Assembly (NCBI GenBank): GCA_013398295.1
Contig: VZSF01008502.1
Coordinates: 62,001-126,000 of the forward strand
DNA: 64,000 bases
Reading direction: 5' to 3'
Source: Chionis minor
Taxonomy: Eukaryota; Chordata; Aves; Charadriiformes; Chionididae
Part shown: piece after piece, positions 24,536 through 33,446 of the stretch
How the letters are laid out: every line of letters starts with the position of its first letter
Position numbering within the stretch: the first letter of the stretch is position 1
Made by a program: the position numbers and the translations under genes
Notes under the pieces: model-generated
The model's input: the letters and a program-made list of their open reading frames with translations, nothing else
Database searches by the model: none
What the model was told of the DNA's origin: nothing

Positions 24536-24899
24536 CTTACAAATGTAGGAAGAGTTTGGATAGTCAACCAAAACCAGTCCAGAAATTGATAAGCACATGA
24601 TTTTGGTTATAAACCAACTAGACCTCAAAGCCACCATCTCATTAAAATAATCCTTCCAGTTCAAAAATGCTTCTCTCAAAGATGCTTCCCTTGCAGCTGA
24701 AGCACTGAGCACAGCTTTGACGCGTTATGTGAAGTCTGTGCTACAGCACTTGGAGCAGCAGCTTGTGATACAACAAAGTCAAGGTAACACAGAATCACCT
24801 CCATCCATCTTGTGTTTCATAAAAATGCAATTTATAAAATCAATAGCTTATTGATTGGCTAGCAGTGCCTCTCCCATGACTTGAGCAAAGAGCTATTAC

Positions 24900-24974
24900 C
24901 CACACGGGGTAAGTCAGACCAGAACTACTTCCACGCTCGTACAACTGCACAAATGTAGCTGCCGACTGCATTAC
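24900..24974 (-). CDS. Candidate internal exon, product unknown
   Basis: A 75-base segment with one of the best acceptors of the group (CATTCCCCTTCTCTTACAG) and a TGG-GTAATA donor, both phase 0. It encodes VMQSAATFVQLYERGSSSGL and then TYPVW. It fits in phase between the segments at 25109-25248 and 24409-24535. The segment is short, so chance cannot be excluded. Confidence 0.3.
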
Positions 24975-25108
24975 CTGTAAGAGAAGGGGAATGATACAAG
25001 CAGGACAAGCATTAACTATCATGGCCACAGTTTTGTAGAGACCTGCACTTTCCGATCTATCACTAATTTTAATGCTGCAGGGCAATTAACACCAGAGTGT
25101 CCCCTTAC

Positions 25109-25248
25109 AAAGTATTTATTCAACATAATCCAGAAATGAACAATAGAGAAAAGCTCCATGAAAATGCACAGGCTATTATGAGCCATTAAGTAATTAAGTA
25201 TAGCAGCATTTGATCTTGCACATACTTCAAATATTTTGTCAGGCACAG
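25109..25248 (-). CDS. Candidate internal exon, product unknown
   Basis: Frame VPDKIFEVCARSNAAILNYL, then MAHNSLCIFMELFSI, ending at a TTT-GTAAGG donor in phase 0. The acceptor is ambiguous: TTGCAAG gives this frame, while the stronger CCTGCCACAG upstream opens a different frame that soon stops. An AATAAA on the minus strand at 25115-25120 lies inside the segment. That leaves open the alternative that this is GINS3 3' UTR. Confidence 0.22.
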
Positions 25249-25387
25249 CTTGCAATTAGTCTCCTGTGGCAGGAGGCGGAGATGCCAAGGTGCTTGTTTG
25301 TGAAGCCAGCACACTGTCCCCTCTCACTGCCTCCAAAAGCAGAGCTTTCACGCTTCTGGCCAAAGAATGGCCTCGCGGTCCTTATAC

Positions 25388-25484
25388 TTGAGGTTCCCAG
25401 TTTGAAGTATTCAATATCCAAGTGCATCTGCAAGTCCAGTAACAACTCCTCCAAGATTTGGATCTTGCTATCACCTCCCAGTGA
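25388..25484 (-). CDS. Candidate internal exon, product unknown
   Basis: Frame IPLLWESLGGDSKIQILEEL, then LLDLQMHLDIEYFKLGTS, ending at a CAA-GTATAAG donor in phase 1. The peptide is leucine-rich and strongly helical. The same frame upstream holds three stops between about 25506 and 25517, then reopens as LVPIVIRMVILWKQVLDVLQ. This could be a small intron of about 80 bases or a decayed coding sequence. The start given assumes the GGGAG acceptor. Confidence 0.25.
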
Positions 25485-26312
25485 CTCCCACAGAAGAGGA
25501 ATGGCTCAGTATCATTACGAACTGGCTCCTCTACTCTGCAGGGTCCACCTTCTACAGATGCTTAGAAGCATCTGTAAGACGTCTAATACCTGCTTCCAAA
25601 GGATGACCATCCTGATGACGATGGGAACTAAGTCCTACAGAAATAACCATCTGTTTTCTGTCTCCAATCCAATGGGACTTCAGATCATCTAGGTTTAAGG
25701 GTATCCACATGGGATGGTAACCACTGTGCTGTTTAGCAAGTTCCAAGTCCAGTCACTCCTACTGTCAAGGATGACATTTACTAGGATCAACTTGCTAGGA
25801 TCGTTTAGGTGGATAAGAAGGAAGAAAACTCAGTTCATCTGCTCTGTCCTTTCTACTAACCACATTTAGTAATCAGAAGAATTTCTCATGGGAAAACAGA
25901 TGGCTCAGAGGTTGACAACAAGGAACAGTTTCCATTAAAGTTACCACTTCGGATCTGGTCCGGACTAACTCTTTGTTGCCTTCTATTGCCTAGTCTGTAA
26001 AATAAGCAGAGGAGCTTAACACCCGTCACAGAGTCACATCCATGGCAAAAGCCACTCGCATCAAATGAGAACATCTTCCACCCCACGCAGCATCAAGCCC
26101 ACAAGGGCCAAAATAGAGAGAGAGGATGAGGCGGCACGCGAGACCTGCACAACCACTTTACTTGCTGCGTGGGTTAGAAGAGGTACTTTCCTCCAGGGCA
26201 CTAACACTGTATACAAAAGTCAGCAAAGAAAACAATTCCTGCCTCACAAAGAGTACCTGTTTCACCTCAATGTAAAGGAAATGGTAAAAATTCAAGGCAG
26301 TAGTTTGTACCA

Positions 26313-26314
<2 letters not shown>

Positions 26315-26346
<32 letters not shown>

Positions 26347-26351
26347 TTTTT
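26315..26351. repeat. Poly-T tract (poly-A on minus strand)
   Basis: 36 T with one interrupting C. It lies downstream of GINS3 on its own strand as a poly-A run. No retrotransposed gene copy is visible next to it, so I treat it as a simple repeat. Confidence 0.8.
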
Positions 26352-26816
26352 AAACACATCATTGGGGCTCTCCAAAGAACAGGGAAACATCTGTTCCCGG
26401 GAGGTTGGAATGGGAAGGGCATGGTGAAATACAAAGAATTACACTTTTTTTTTCAAACAGGTCTTGTATTGTAAATATAAATTTGGAAGATAAAGAATAA
26501 TAAATATTAATTACCCTTTTAGACAATTCTCTCAAATCTTTTCGGCCACCTAGCAAACACTTTAACTGCAAATCCTCAGGAGTGGTATAAGTAAGCTGTA
26601 AAGCTATCCAGTGATGTGATGCAATCTATTTTTTATATCTTTGCCATCTGCCTTTAAAATTTGCTCTAGTCTAATCCGAAGATGCTAGAGAGAAGAATTC
26701 CAATTAATGGACAGGGAGCCTGTCCTTCCCCTAAGCTGATCCATCTTTCCGTTCTGTGACAGACAGACTGTAAATCTCTCAGTGTCCCCCAGTACAGCTG
26801 CATGTTCTCCAGCCTT

Positions 26817-27047
26817 TTAACCATCCAAATCTGTGAACTTTCTTTTCCCATAATTCTGGACCAGACTGGAAGCTGTGATTTGAGAAGCCTGTCCCTTTTC
26901 CCAGCACTGGAAGTCATTCAGCCCTTTCTGGCCAGCTTGAAATAATGCTCGCTCCAATTCATCCAGCCGAGCCACCAGTGCTGATGTGTCTTCGTTATAG
27001 GCGTTCTGAGAGGAGTCCATGATACGACGAAAACGGCTAATAAAAGT
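26817..27047 (-). CDS. GINS3: GINS3 exon 3 (C-terminus of GINS subunit PSF3)
   Basis: Encodes the last 76 residues of GINS3 and the TAA stop. It begins TFISRFRRIMDSSQNAYNED and ends KRKFTDLDG, matching human GINS3, which has TFIGRFRRIMDSSQNAYNED and KRKFTDMED. The acceptor is TTATCTTCTTTAG in phase 0. GINS3 (PSF3) is one of four GINS subunits; GINS with CDC45 and MCM2-7 forms the CMG helicase needed for replication initiation and fork progression. This exon carries the C-terminal part of the helical A domain, including the ALVARLDELERALFQAGQKG stretch. The 3' UTR end is not clear: no AATAAA lies close downstream, and the first seen on this strand is at 25115-25120. Confidence 0.97.
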   Translation of the reverse strand, partial: TFISRFRRIMDSSQNAYNEDTSALVARLDELERALFQAGQKGLNDFQCWEKGQASQITASSLVQNYGKRKFTDLDG

Positions 27048-27198
27048 CTAAAGAAGATAAGCAGAATTACTGACAGGTAACACAGAGGCTTCTTGAGCTC
27101 AAATGCTAGAGGCCCGAGTTTGCAAGACCAGAAAGCCAAGGGTGTAGACTCTAGTTCACAACTAGTCAAGGGTCTGCAAACGGCATAGCACCTATTCC

Positions 27199-27860
27199 CA
27201 GAATGACAGACTGGTGGGGATCGGAAGGGACCTTCAGACATTATGTAGCGCATCCCCCTGCCAAAGCGGGTTCATCCAGAGCAGGTTGGACAGGAACACA
27301 TCTAGGCGGGTCTTGAACATCTCCAGAAAAGGAGACTCCACCACTTCTCTGGGCAGCCTGTTCAAGTGCTCTGGCACCCTCAAAGTAAAGAAGTTTTTCC
27401 TCCTGTTCTGACAGAATTTCCTGTGTTCCAGTTTGTGCCCGTTGCCCCTTGTCCTATCACTGGGCACCACTGAAAAGAGTCTGGCCCCATCCTCTTGACA
27501 CCCACCCTTTAGATATTGATAAGCATCGATGAGATCCCCTCTGTCTTGTCTTCTCCAGGCTAAACAGCCCCAGGTCTCTCAGCCTTTCCTTATCAGAGAG
27601 GGGCTCCATACCCTTGATCATCTTTGTAGCCCTCCACTGGACTCTCTCCAGCAGTTTCCTGTCCTTGAACTGGGGAGCTCAGAACTGGACACAGGACTCC
27701 AGATGCAGCCTCACCAGGGCTCAGCAGAGGGGGAGGATGACCTCCCTGGACATGTTGGGCATGTTCTTTTCAATGCACCCCAGGATGCCATTGGCCTTCT
27801 TGGCCACCAGGGCACACTGCTGGCTCATGGTCATCCCGTTGTCCACCAGGGCTCAACCTT
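27199..27860 (-). mobile_element. CR1 LINE, 5'-truncated
   Basis: On the plus strand it starts GAATGACAGACTGGTGGGGA and GGAAGGGACC, the reverse of a CR1 3' end. It then runs through the CR1 landmarks TCTTCTCCAGGCTAAACAGC and CTGGGGAGCTCAGAACTGGA. It sits in GINS3 intron 2 in the same orientation as GINS3. No intact reverse transcriptase frame remains. The far edge near 27860 is approximate. Confidence 0.9.
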
Positions 27861-28020
27861 GGGCACAAAGACAAGCCATTTCCTGCCTGAGCTGGGAGAG
27901 CAAGTGTCTGATATGCTGGATGGGAAGCAAGCACAGAATTAGATTTTGGCTGCCCACTTCCTAATGACAGTCTTGACCAGACCACAGAGTATAACACAAT
28001 TACAATCTATTCCATCTCAC

Positions 28021-28120
28021 TTCACAAGCAATCATTACTCTAGAGTGGGTGGGTGGAATCTCATGCCACAGCAGCCGCTGCAGGAACATGCAAGCTGCAA
28101 CTTGTGAAGCATTCAGTATG
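28021..28120 (-). CDS. Candidate exon inside GINS3 intron 2, product unknown
   Basis: A 100-base segment with an excellent acceptor (poly-T tract, then GTGGTTTCTTCCAG) and a strong donor (GAA then GTGAGA). The open frame reads ILNASQVAACMFLQRLLWHE, then IPPTHSRVMIACE, starting in phase 2 and ending in phase 0. It does not fit GINS3: spliced into the phase-0 intron it would add 100 bases and shift the frame. It could be a cassette (poison) exon of GINS3, part of the candidate gene at 20-28 kb, or chance. Confidence 0.3.
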
Positions 28121-28169
28121 CTGGAAGAAACCACTTAACCATGAGAAAAGTAAAAAAAAAAAAACCAAA

Positions 28170-29169
28170 ACCCAAACATATCTACAACTAATAAATAACA
28201 TTTTAAAAAGCTAAGCAACAAGACGTATTTACGGATTTTTATTTCCCTCCTTATCTTTGCTTTCGGGAATAAAAAAAAAGTCAAAACTCTTTGAAAGCTG
28301 TGCCATGTTATTTCAGAAGCTGATTTTAGAATCATCAGAACTGTAGTATTTTAGAAACTTACTTATAGAATAAATATATTATAAATTATTAATTTTGGCT
28401 TTGTCACCAAAGAGTTATACTTCACATTTATAGTTCCTGAATATTTGGGAGAGCAGATTTTGTGAGTATTTTGAGTCAACACAACTCCCCTCTGGTTTGC
28501 TTTTAATAAAGACAAAGCGTATCTTGCATCCTTTGATTTTTCTGTCAACAAGTGATGTGTGCTAATGTGCCTTTTTTCCTAAGATGTCCATTAGCAGGAA
28601 GAGAAAAGACAGGGAAAGGTGTGGTCACCTCCTCAATGCAGAAAGCAAGCTTTCAGTGGATAACTCCAAGAAAGCAGCAGTACTTTAAAACCTCTCTGCA
28701 TCAGCCTTCATTTGAAGAATAGAGAAAGAAAGAAAAGGAAAAAAAGGAAGGGAGAAAAAAGCCAATAGCAATCATCCCAGACTACTTAGAGAGCTGGCTG
28801 AAGAAATCTCAGAGCTGTTAGTGGTTATCTTTAAAAGCTCAAGGAGCACAGAAGTTCCGGAAACTGGCAAAGATGGCATCTATCTTTTAAAAGACAAAGG
28901 GGTAGATGGAGAGGGAGGAAGGAAGAGTCAGGGAATTATGCACCCATCAGTATCAATTCCTGGAAACATACTGGAACAACTAAACTATACATAAGCTTCT
29001 GTAAGAAAATAGAGACTAGAGTAACAGCCAACACGGACTTGCCAAGAACAAACTTGGAGAGACCAGCCTAGTTTCCTACTATGGCCTTATGAAGGAGGAA
29101 AAGCAGCAGACGGGTATCTGTCATGAGGCATTCTTGCACGATTTAGTTAAACCACCCGTGTAGGCAGTC
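28170..29169. repeat. First copy of an exact 1,000-bp direct duplication
   Basis: Bases 28170-29169 recur at 29171-30170 with an offset of 1001 and a single N at 29170 between them. Every stretch compared is identical, including A-runs. The exact length of 1,000 and the single N point to unmerged contig overlap, not a biological duplication. Confidence 0.9.
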
Positions 29170-29170
29170 N
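29170..29170. other. Single-N join between duplicate copies
   Basis: One undetermined base marks the contig join. The right contig restarts 1,000 bases back in the sequence of the left contig. Confidence 0.95.
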
Positions 29171-30170
29171 ACCCAAACATATCTACAACTAATAAATAAC
29201 ATTTTAAAAAGCTAAGCAACAAGACGTATTTACGGATTTTTATTTCCCTCCTTATCTTTGCTTTCGGGAATAAAAAAAAAGTCAAAACTCTTTGAAAGCT
29301 GTGCCATGTTATTTCAGAAGCTGATTTTAGAATCATCAGAACTGTAGTATTTTAGAAACTTACTTATAGAATAAATATATTATAAATTATTAATTTTGGC
29401 TTTGTCACCAAAGAGTTATACTTCACATTTATAGTTCCTGAATATTTGGGAGAGCAGATTTTGTGAGTATTTTGAGTCAACACAACTCCCCTCTGGTTTG
29501 CTTTTAATAAAGACAAAGCGTATCTTGCATCCTTTGATTTTTCTGTCAACAAGTGATGTGTGCTAATGTGCCTTTTTTCCTAAGATGTCCATTAGCAGGA
29601 AGAGAAAAGACAGGGAAAGGTGTGGTCACCTCCTCAATGCAGAAAGCAAGCTTTCAGTGGATAACTCCAAGAAAGCAGCAGTACTTTAAAACCTCTCTGC
29701 ATCAGCCTTCATTTGAAGAATAGAGAAAGAAAGAAAAGGAAAAAAAGGAAGGGAGAAAAAAGCCAATAGCAATCATCCCAGACTACTTAGAGAGCTGGCT
29801 GAAGAAATCTCAGAGCTGTTAGTGGTTATCTTTAAAAGCTCAAGGAGCACAGAAGTTCCGGAAACTGGCAAAGATGGCATCTATCTTTTAAAAGACAAAG
29901 GGGTAGATGGAGAGGGAGGAAGGAAGAGTCAGGGAATTATGCACCCATCAGTATCAATTCCTGGAAACATACTGGAACAACTAAACTATACATAAGCTTC
30001 TGTAAGAAAATAGAGACTAGAGTAACAGCCAACACGGACTTGCCAAGAACAAACTTGGAGAGACCAGCCTAGTTTCCTACTATGGCCTTATGAAGGAGGA
30101 AAAGCAGCAGACGGGTATCTGTCATGAGGCATTCTTGCACGATTTAGTTAAACCACCCGTGTAGGCAGTC
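29171..30170. repeat. Second copy of the 1,000-bp duplication
   Basis: Identical to 28170-29169. Sequence after 30170 (GGTAAAAACAG) continues the old CR1 naturally, so this copy is the one in natural context on its right side, while the first copy is in natural context on its left. The true GINS3 intron 2 is probably about 1 kb shorter than shown. Confidence 0.9.
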
Positions 30171-31073
30171 GGTAAAAACAGTAACCCATCACTCCTGGTC
30201 AGGAGGGAAGAGCATACTGAGTGGAGTTCGGCAGGGAACTCCATCTGGAACTGAGTGCTCTTTGCTATCTTTATTAATAAGCTCACTAAAAGAACAGAAG
30301 TTATGCTTATTAAATTAGCAAACAACATGCGGGAGAAGGAGGAGGGATGACTGCAAGCATGTTGGGGAGCAGAACTCTTAATTCATAATGATCCTGATAA
30401 ATTAGAAAGGTGTTGTGAAAACAAGAAGATGTAATTCAGCTGGGGCTCATGTAAGCTTTTACATGAGGGAATGATACAAACGCAGGAAGGGTAACAATTG
30501 TCTGTGCATGCAATCTGCACCATCTTACTGTGGAGTGCAAAATGAACATGGAGCAATGTCACTCTATCATGACAAACACGATGCTGCGCCATGATGAGCA
30601 AAGAGCATCATGGCCTACAAATTTCACACAGTAATCTTTTTGTTTCCACCAGCGCAAGTCCTACGCTGTCCAGAGCACTGCAGGTCACAGTCAAGGCAGA
30701 TCAACTGGAAAGATACCAGCACTGCACAGTAAGGACAGACGTTAGAAAGCATGACCCACGGAGAGATACCAAACAAACAGGGACTGTTGCAGGAAGGAAG
30801 CGAATAATCTGTCCTTGGCGTTTACTTTGTACGAGACAAACAGAATGGAGCTTGTATCACTGTGAAGGAGCTTCAGAGGAAACCTTCCGAGATGAGGATG
30901 GTGAAGCACTGAAACAGATTGCCCAGAGCTACGAGCTGCCTTGTTGCTGCAGAGCTTTAAAAAGAGGTTAGAAAAATGGAAGTAATAGGGGGTAAATTAA
31001 TTCTGCCTTGCAGTACGGGCACGATTAAATAATCTTATGTCTCCTCTAGTCCAGTTTTACAGGATTTTATGAA
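29660..31073 (+). mobile_element. Old, diverged CR1/L3-like LINE in GINS3 intron 2
   Basis: Diverged CR1 landmarks appear in order on the plus strand: GAGAGCTGGCTGAAGAAATC, AATTCCTGGAAACATACTGG, AACAGCCAACACGGACTTGC, GAGTGGAGTTCGGCAGGGAA (reverse transcriptase region), and near the end CTAGTCCAGTTTTACAGGAT. It is antisense to GINS3. Many indels and stops show that it is ancient. Its 5' part (from about 28660) also appears in the first copy of the false duplication. Confidence 0.7.
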
Positions 31074-31317
31074 ATGCCATATTTACAGCGTGGAAACTCC
31101 AAGTAAAATTATACTCCTGGATGCATACTTGAGGCTTCCACCAGTGGACTGTGCAGTCGCCAAAAGGGTTATCCTACAGCTTGATCTAGAAATCCATATT
31201 CAGTAACAAACCATTTGGATTAAAACAGAATATTTTTCCTGACTGCTGAGCAGCTGGGAAGAAGAGGAAGGTGGAAAAACATAAAACTAAACATCAAGAT
31301 TTGGTTTAGATACTTGC

Positions 31318-31551
31318 CTGCAGGATAGTCTGAGCTATGTCAGGATTCTCTGGATTGTCAAAATTCAGTAGCTGGGAGCCAAACCCGTAGTAGTATGGTC
31401 CCATTTTATGTAGATCAACCACATTGGCATCGGCGCTGAACACCGTCCTCCAGGCTTCCTTGTAGATTTTTGGCAGTTCCACCGAAATTATTCTCCTTTT
31501 GCTGTCATGCAGACCTTTAGCAAGCCACAGAGGTATTTCCAGCTTTGATCC
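31318..31551 (-). CDS. GINS3: GINS3 exon 2 (central part of PSF3)
   Basis: Seventy-eight codons, phase 0 at both ends. It begins GSKLEIPLWLAKGLHDSKRR and includes TVFSADANVVDLHKMGPYYY and GFGSQLLNFDNPENPDIAQT, close to human GINS3 (GSKLELPLWLAKGLFDNKRR). The acceptor is TTCGTGCAG. The donor is unusual: CAG followed by GCAAGT instead of GTAAGT. The correct join is fixed by exon 3, which starts with the conserved TFI. Retaining the intron would add only Ala-Ser-Ile before a stop. This exon carries the core of the helical GINS fold. Confidence 0.97.
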
Positions 31552-32010
31552 CTGCACGAATGAGAAAAGCCAGAAGTTTCCTTTGCCATCAAAATACAGG
31601 TAACGCGACCCCAAAGACCAACAGTGGACTTTGTAAATGAAGACCCAGTATTACAAAATGTGAATTTTTTTTTTTTCAGAACAGCCTGCTGTGATGGTAA
31701 TATAAAGCAGACACGCTTTAGAGGCGTTAATTATAACTGCAACACTCTGGAAGTGTTTATTGCTGTTGTATCATCTAATAATTGTCCCGATTATTGAACA
31801 CCAGAAGAAAAAAAAAAGCCGTGCAAAATGAATAAAAGTAAAAATAGCTTTTTTTAAAAAAAAAAAGTAGCTAGAAGCATAAATTTCCTCGCCGTGACCC
31901 CAAACGCAGAGGGCGGCTGGGCCCGGGACGGGCGAGGAAAGGAGCCTACGGCTCCCAGCGCCCCTCGCGCCGCCGCCCCGCCCGCCCGCCCACCGCCCCG
32001 CGCGGGGGCT

Positions 32011-32026
32011 GCTGGGAGTTGTAGTT
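32011..32026 (-). promoter_or_regulatory. ZNF143/STAF-type motif in GINS3 intron 1
   Basis: On the minus strand this reads AACTACAACTCCCAGC, matching the conserved core ACTACAnnTCCCAG bound by ZNF143 and often found in promoters of housekeeping genes. It lies about 30 bases inside intron 1, within the CpG island. Recognition is by motif only. Confidence 0.65.
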
Positions 32027-32053
32027 CGCCCGCTCCCCGCAATCGCCCGTTAC

Positions 32054-32227
32054 CTCCGGGATGGCGTCGCCGGTGCCGGCCCCCTGGACCAGCGCGAAGG
32101 CCAGGCGCGGCAGGGCGCTCTCGGCGCGGCCCGGCAGCTTCTCCTGCGACATCAGGATGTCGTCCAGCGACAGGAAGTTCTCCTCCAGGCCCAACCCAGG
32201 AGCCACAGGGAAATACGCCTCCGCCAT
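32054..32227 (-). CDS. GINS3: GINS3 exon 1 (N-terminus of PSF3)
   Basis: Fifty-eight codons starting at ATG 32225-32227. The protein starts MAEAYFPVAPGLGLEENFLS and continues LDDILMSQEKLPGRAE, matching human MSEAYFRVESG...EENFLSLDDILMSHEKLP. This is the beta-rich B-type domain of PSF3. The donor is GAG then GTAACG, phase 0. With exons 2 and 3 the protein is 212 residues (human 216). The variable linker after the EKLP motif is alanine- and glycine-rich here. The start is certain from conservation. Confidence 0.97.
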
Positions 32228-32455
32228 GGCCGCACACTGCAGCTGCCGCGGGCCTCAAACCCCTCCCGCCGCCGCGCATGCGCCCTGGTGCCGCCCGGCC
32301 TCGCCGGCTTAGCGCAGGGCCCGCCCTGCCACCGGGCCGCCCCCTCGGGGCCGCAGTGGCACCACGGCCGCTGCATGCCGTGCCCGGGGTATCTCCGGCA
32401 GCGCCGCGGCCGCGCTGTCCCTGTCGCCTGGCGGGCCTAGGGCTCGGGCGGGAGC

Positions 32456-32490
32456 CCTGTCCTGCCCTGTCCTGCCCTGCCCTGCCCTGC
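32456..32490. repeat. CCTGC pentanucleotide microsatellite
   Basis: Seven tandem copies of CCTGY, mostly CCTGC with CCTGT variants, within the GINS3 CpG island and about 230 bases upstream of the start codon. It may vary in length between individuals. Confidence 0.8.
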
Positions 32491-32848
32491 TGAGGGAGGC
32501 CAGGCCGCAGGCGCCGGCAGCGCGCAGCCGAGCCCTGGGCCTGGCGCCGCCTTGTCACGCCCTGCCCTGCCGGCGCGGCCTCAGCTCGGCTCAACTCGCC
32601 TGCCATTGTCCGCCGCCAGCAGCCTTCCCAGCGAGGGAGAGCTGCGGCAGCGGCGCCGGCTGGCTTTGAGTGGGCCCCGGGCTGTTCCTTGCAGCTGCCA
32701 TCCGCAGCAGCGGCCTTGCACCAGAGCTCTGCAAAAGGACCGTCTCAAACGCCTGTCTCCTTTCAGTACACGCACCAGGGTGAATTTGCGGCGCTGCTCC
32801 CCGACAGCAGCGTGCCCGGGTCACATCTGGGTGACAAAGTCCCTCTTC

Positions 32849-33446
32849 ATAGAATCATAGAATCACTTGGGTTGGAAGAGACCTTCAAGATCATCGAGTC
32901 CAACCATAAACCTATGCCAAAACCACCCCTAAACCATGTCCCTCAGCACCACATCTACCCGTCTTTTGAATACCTCCAGGGATGGCGATTTCGCCACCTC
33001 CCTGGGCAGCCTTTCCAATGCTTGATAACCCTTTGGGTAAAGAAGTTTTTCCTGATATCCAACCTAAACCTCCCCTGGCACAACTTGAGGCCATTTCCTC
33101 TTGTCCTGTCGCTTGTTCCTTGGGAGAAGAGATTGACCCCCACCTGGCTATAACCTCCTTTCAGGTAGTTGTAGGGAGTGAGAAGGTCTCCCCTCAACCT
33201 TCTCTTCTCCAGGCTAAACAATCCCAACTCCCTCAGCCGCTCCTCATAAGACTTGTTCTCCAGACCCCTCACCAGCTTTGTTGCCCTTCTCTGGACACGC
33301 TCCAGCACCTCAATGTCTCTCCAATACTGTGGTGCCCAAAACTGAACACAGCACTTGGGCTGCGGCCTCACCAGTGCTGAGTACAGGGGCACAATCACTT
33401 CCCTGCTCCTGCTGGCCACGCTATTCTTGATACAGGCCAAGATGCT
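32849..33446 (-). mobile_element. CR1 LINE, 5'-truncated (about 600 bp)
   Basis: On the plus strand it begins with two copies of ATAGAATC, the reversed CR1 3' terminal repeat, followed by ACTTGGGTTGGAAGAGACCT. On the minus strand it keeps an open frame for the conserved C-terminal end of CR1 ORF2 ([45 protein letters not shown]). It is nearly identical to the plus-strand copy at 39908-40471, so both are fairly young. Confidence 0.95.

Larger units (their letters stand above)
20250..28120 (-). other. Candidate unrecognised multi-exon gene interleaved with GINS3 3' end
   Basis: Provisional model. From high to low coordinates, segments with minus-strand splice sites lie at 28021-28120, 26162-26206, 25945-25994, 25388-25484, 25109-25248, 24900-24974, 24409-24535, a region near 22.6-22.8 kb, 21180-21280, 20990-21066 and 20545-20817, followed by AATAAA at 20250. 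Many junctions are phase-compatible: 26162 to 25945 (phase 2), 25388 to 25109 (phase 1), 25109 to 24900 and 24900 to 24409 (phase 0), and 20990 to 20545 (phase 0). Others are not yet resolved. The peptides are leucine-rich and look helical, as in HEAT or ARM proteins, but I recognise no family. GINS3 exon 3 would lie in an intron. Alternatives are a decayed gene, GINS3 3' UTR, or chance open frames. Confidence 0.28.
31880..32680. promoter_or_regulatory. GINS3: CpG island over GINS3 exon 1 (promoter)
   Basis: Dense CG dinucleotides and very high GC covering the 5' end of GINS3, flanked by AT-rich DNA on the left. The start codon sits in GGCCATGGCGGAGG, which includes a YY1-like CATGGCGG core. 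Islands of this kind drive housekeeping replication genes. It could also fire to the right on the plus strand, but I found no clear exon there. Confidence 0.75.

Noticed and set aside
31854..32606. 250-codon minus-strand frame over the CpG island
   Set aside because: It overlaps GINS3 exon 1 in another frame and is rich in Arg, Gly and Ala, as expected from GC-rich DNA without stops.
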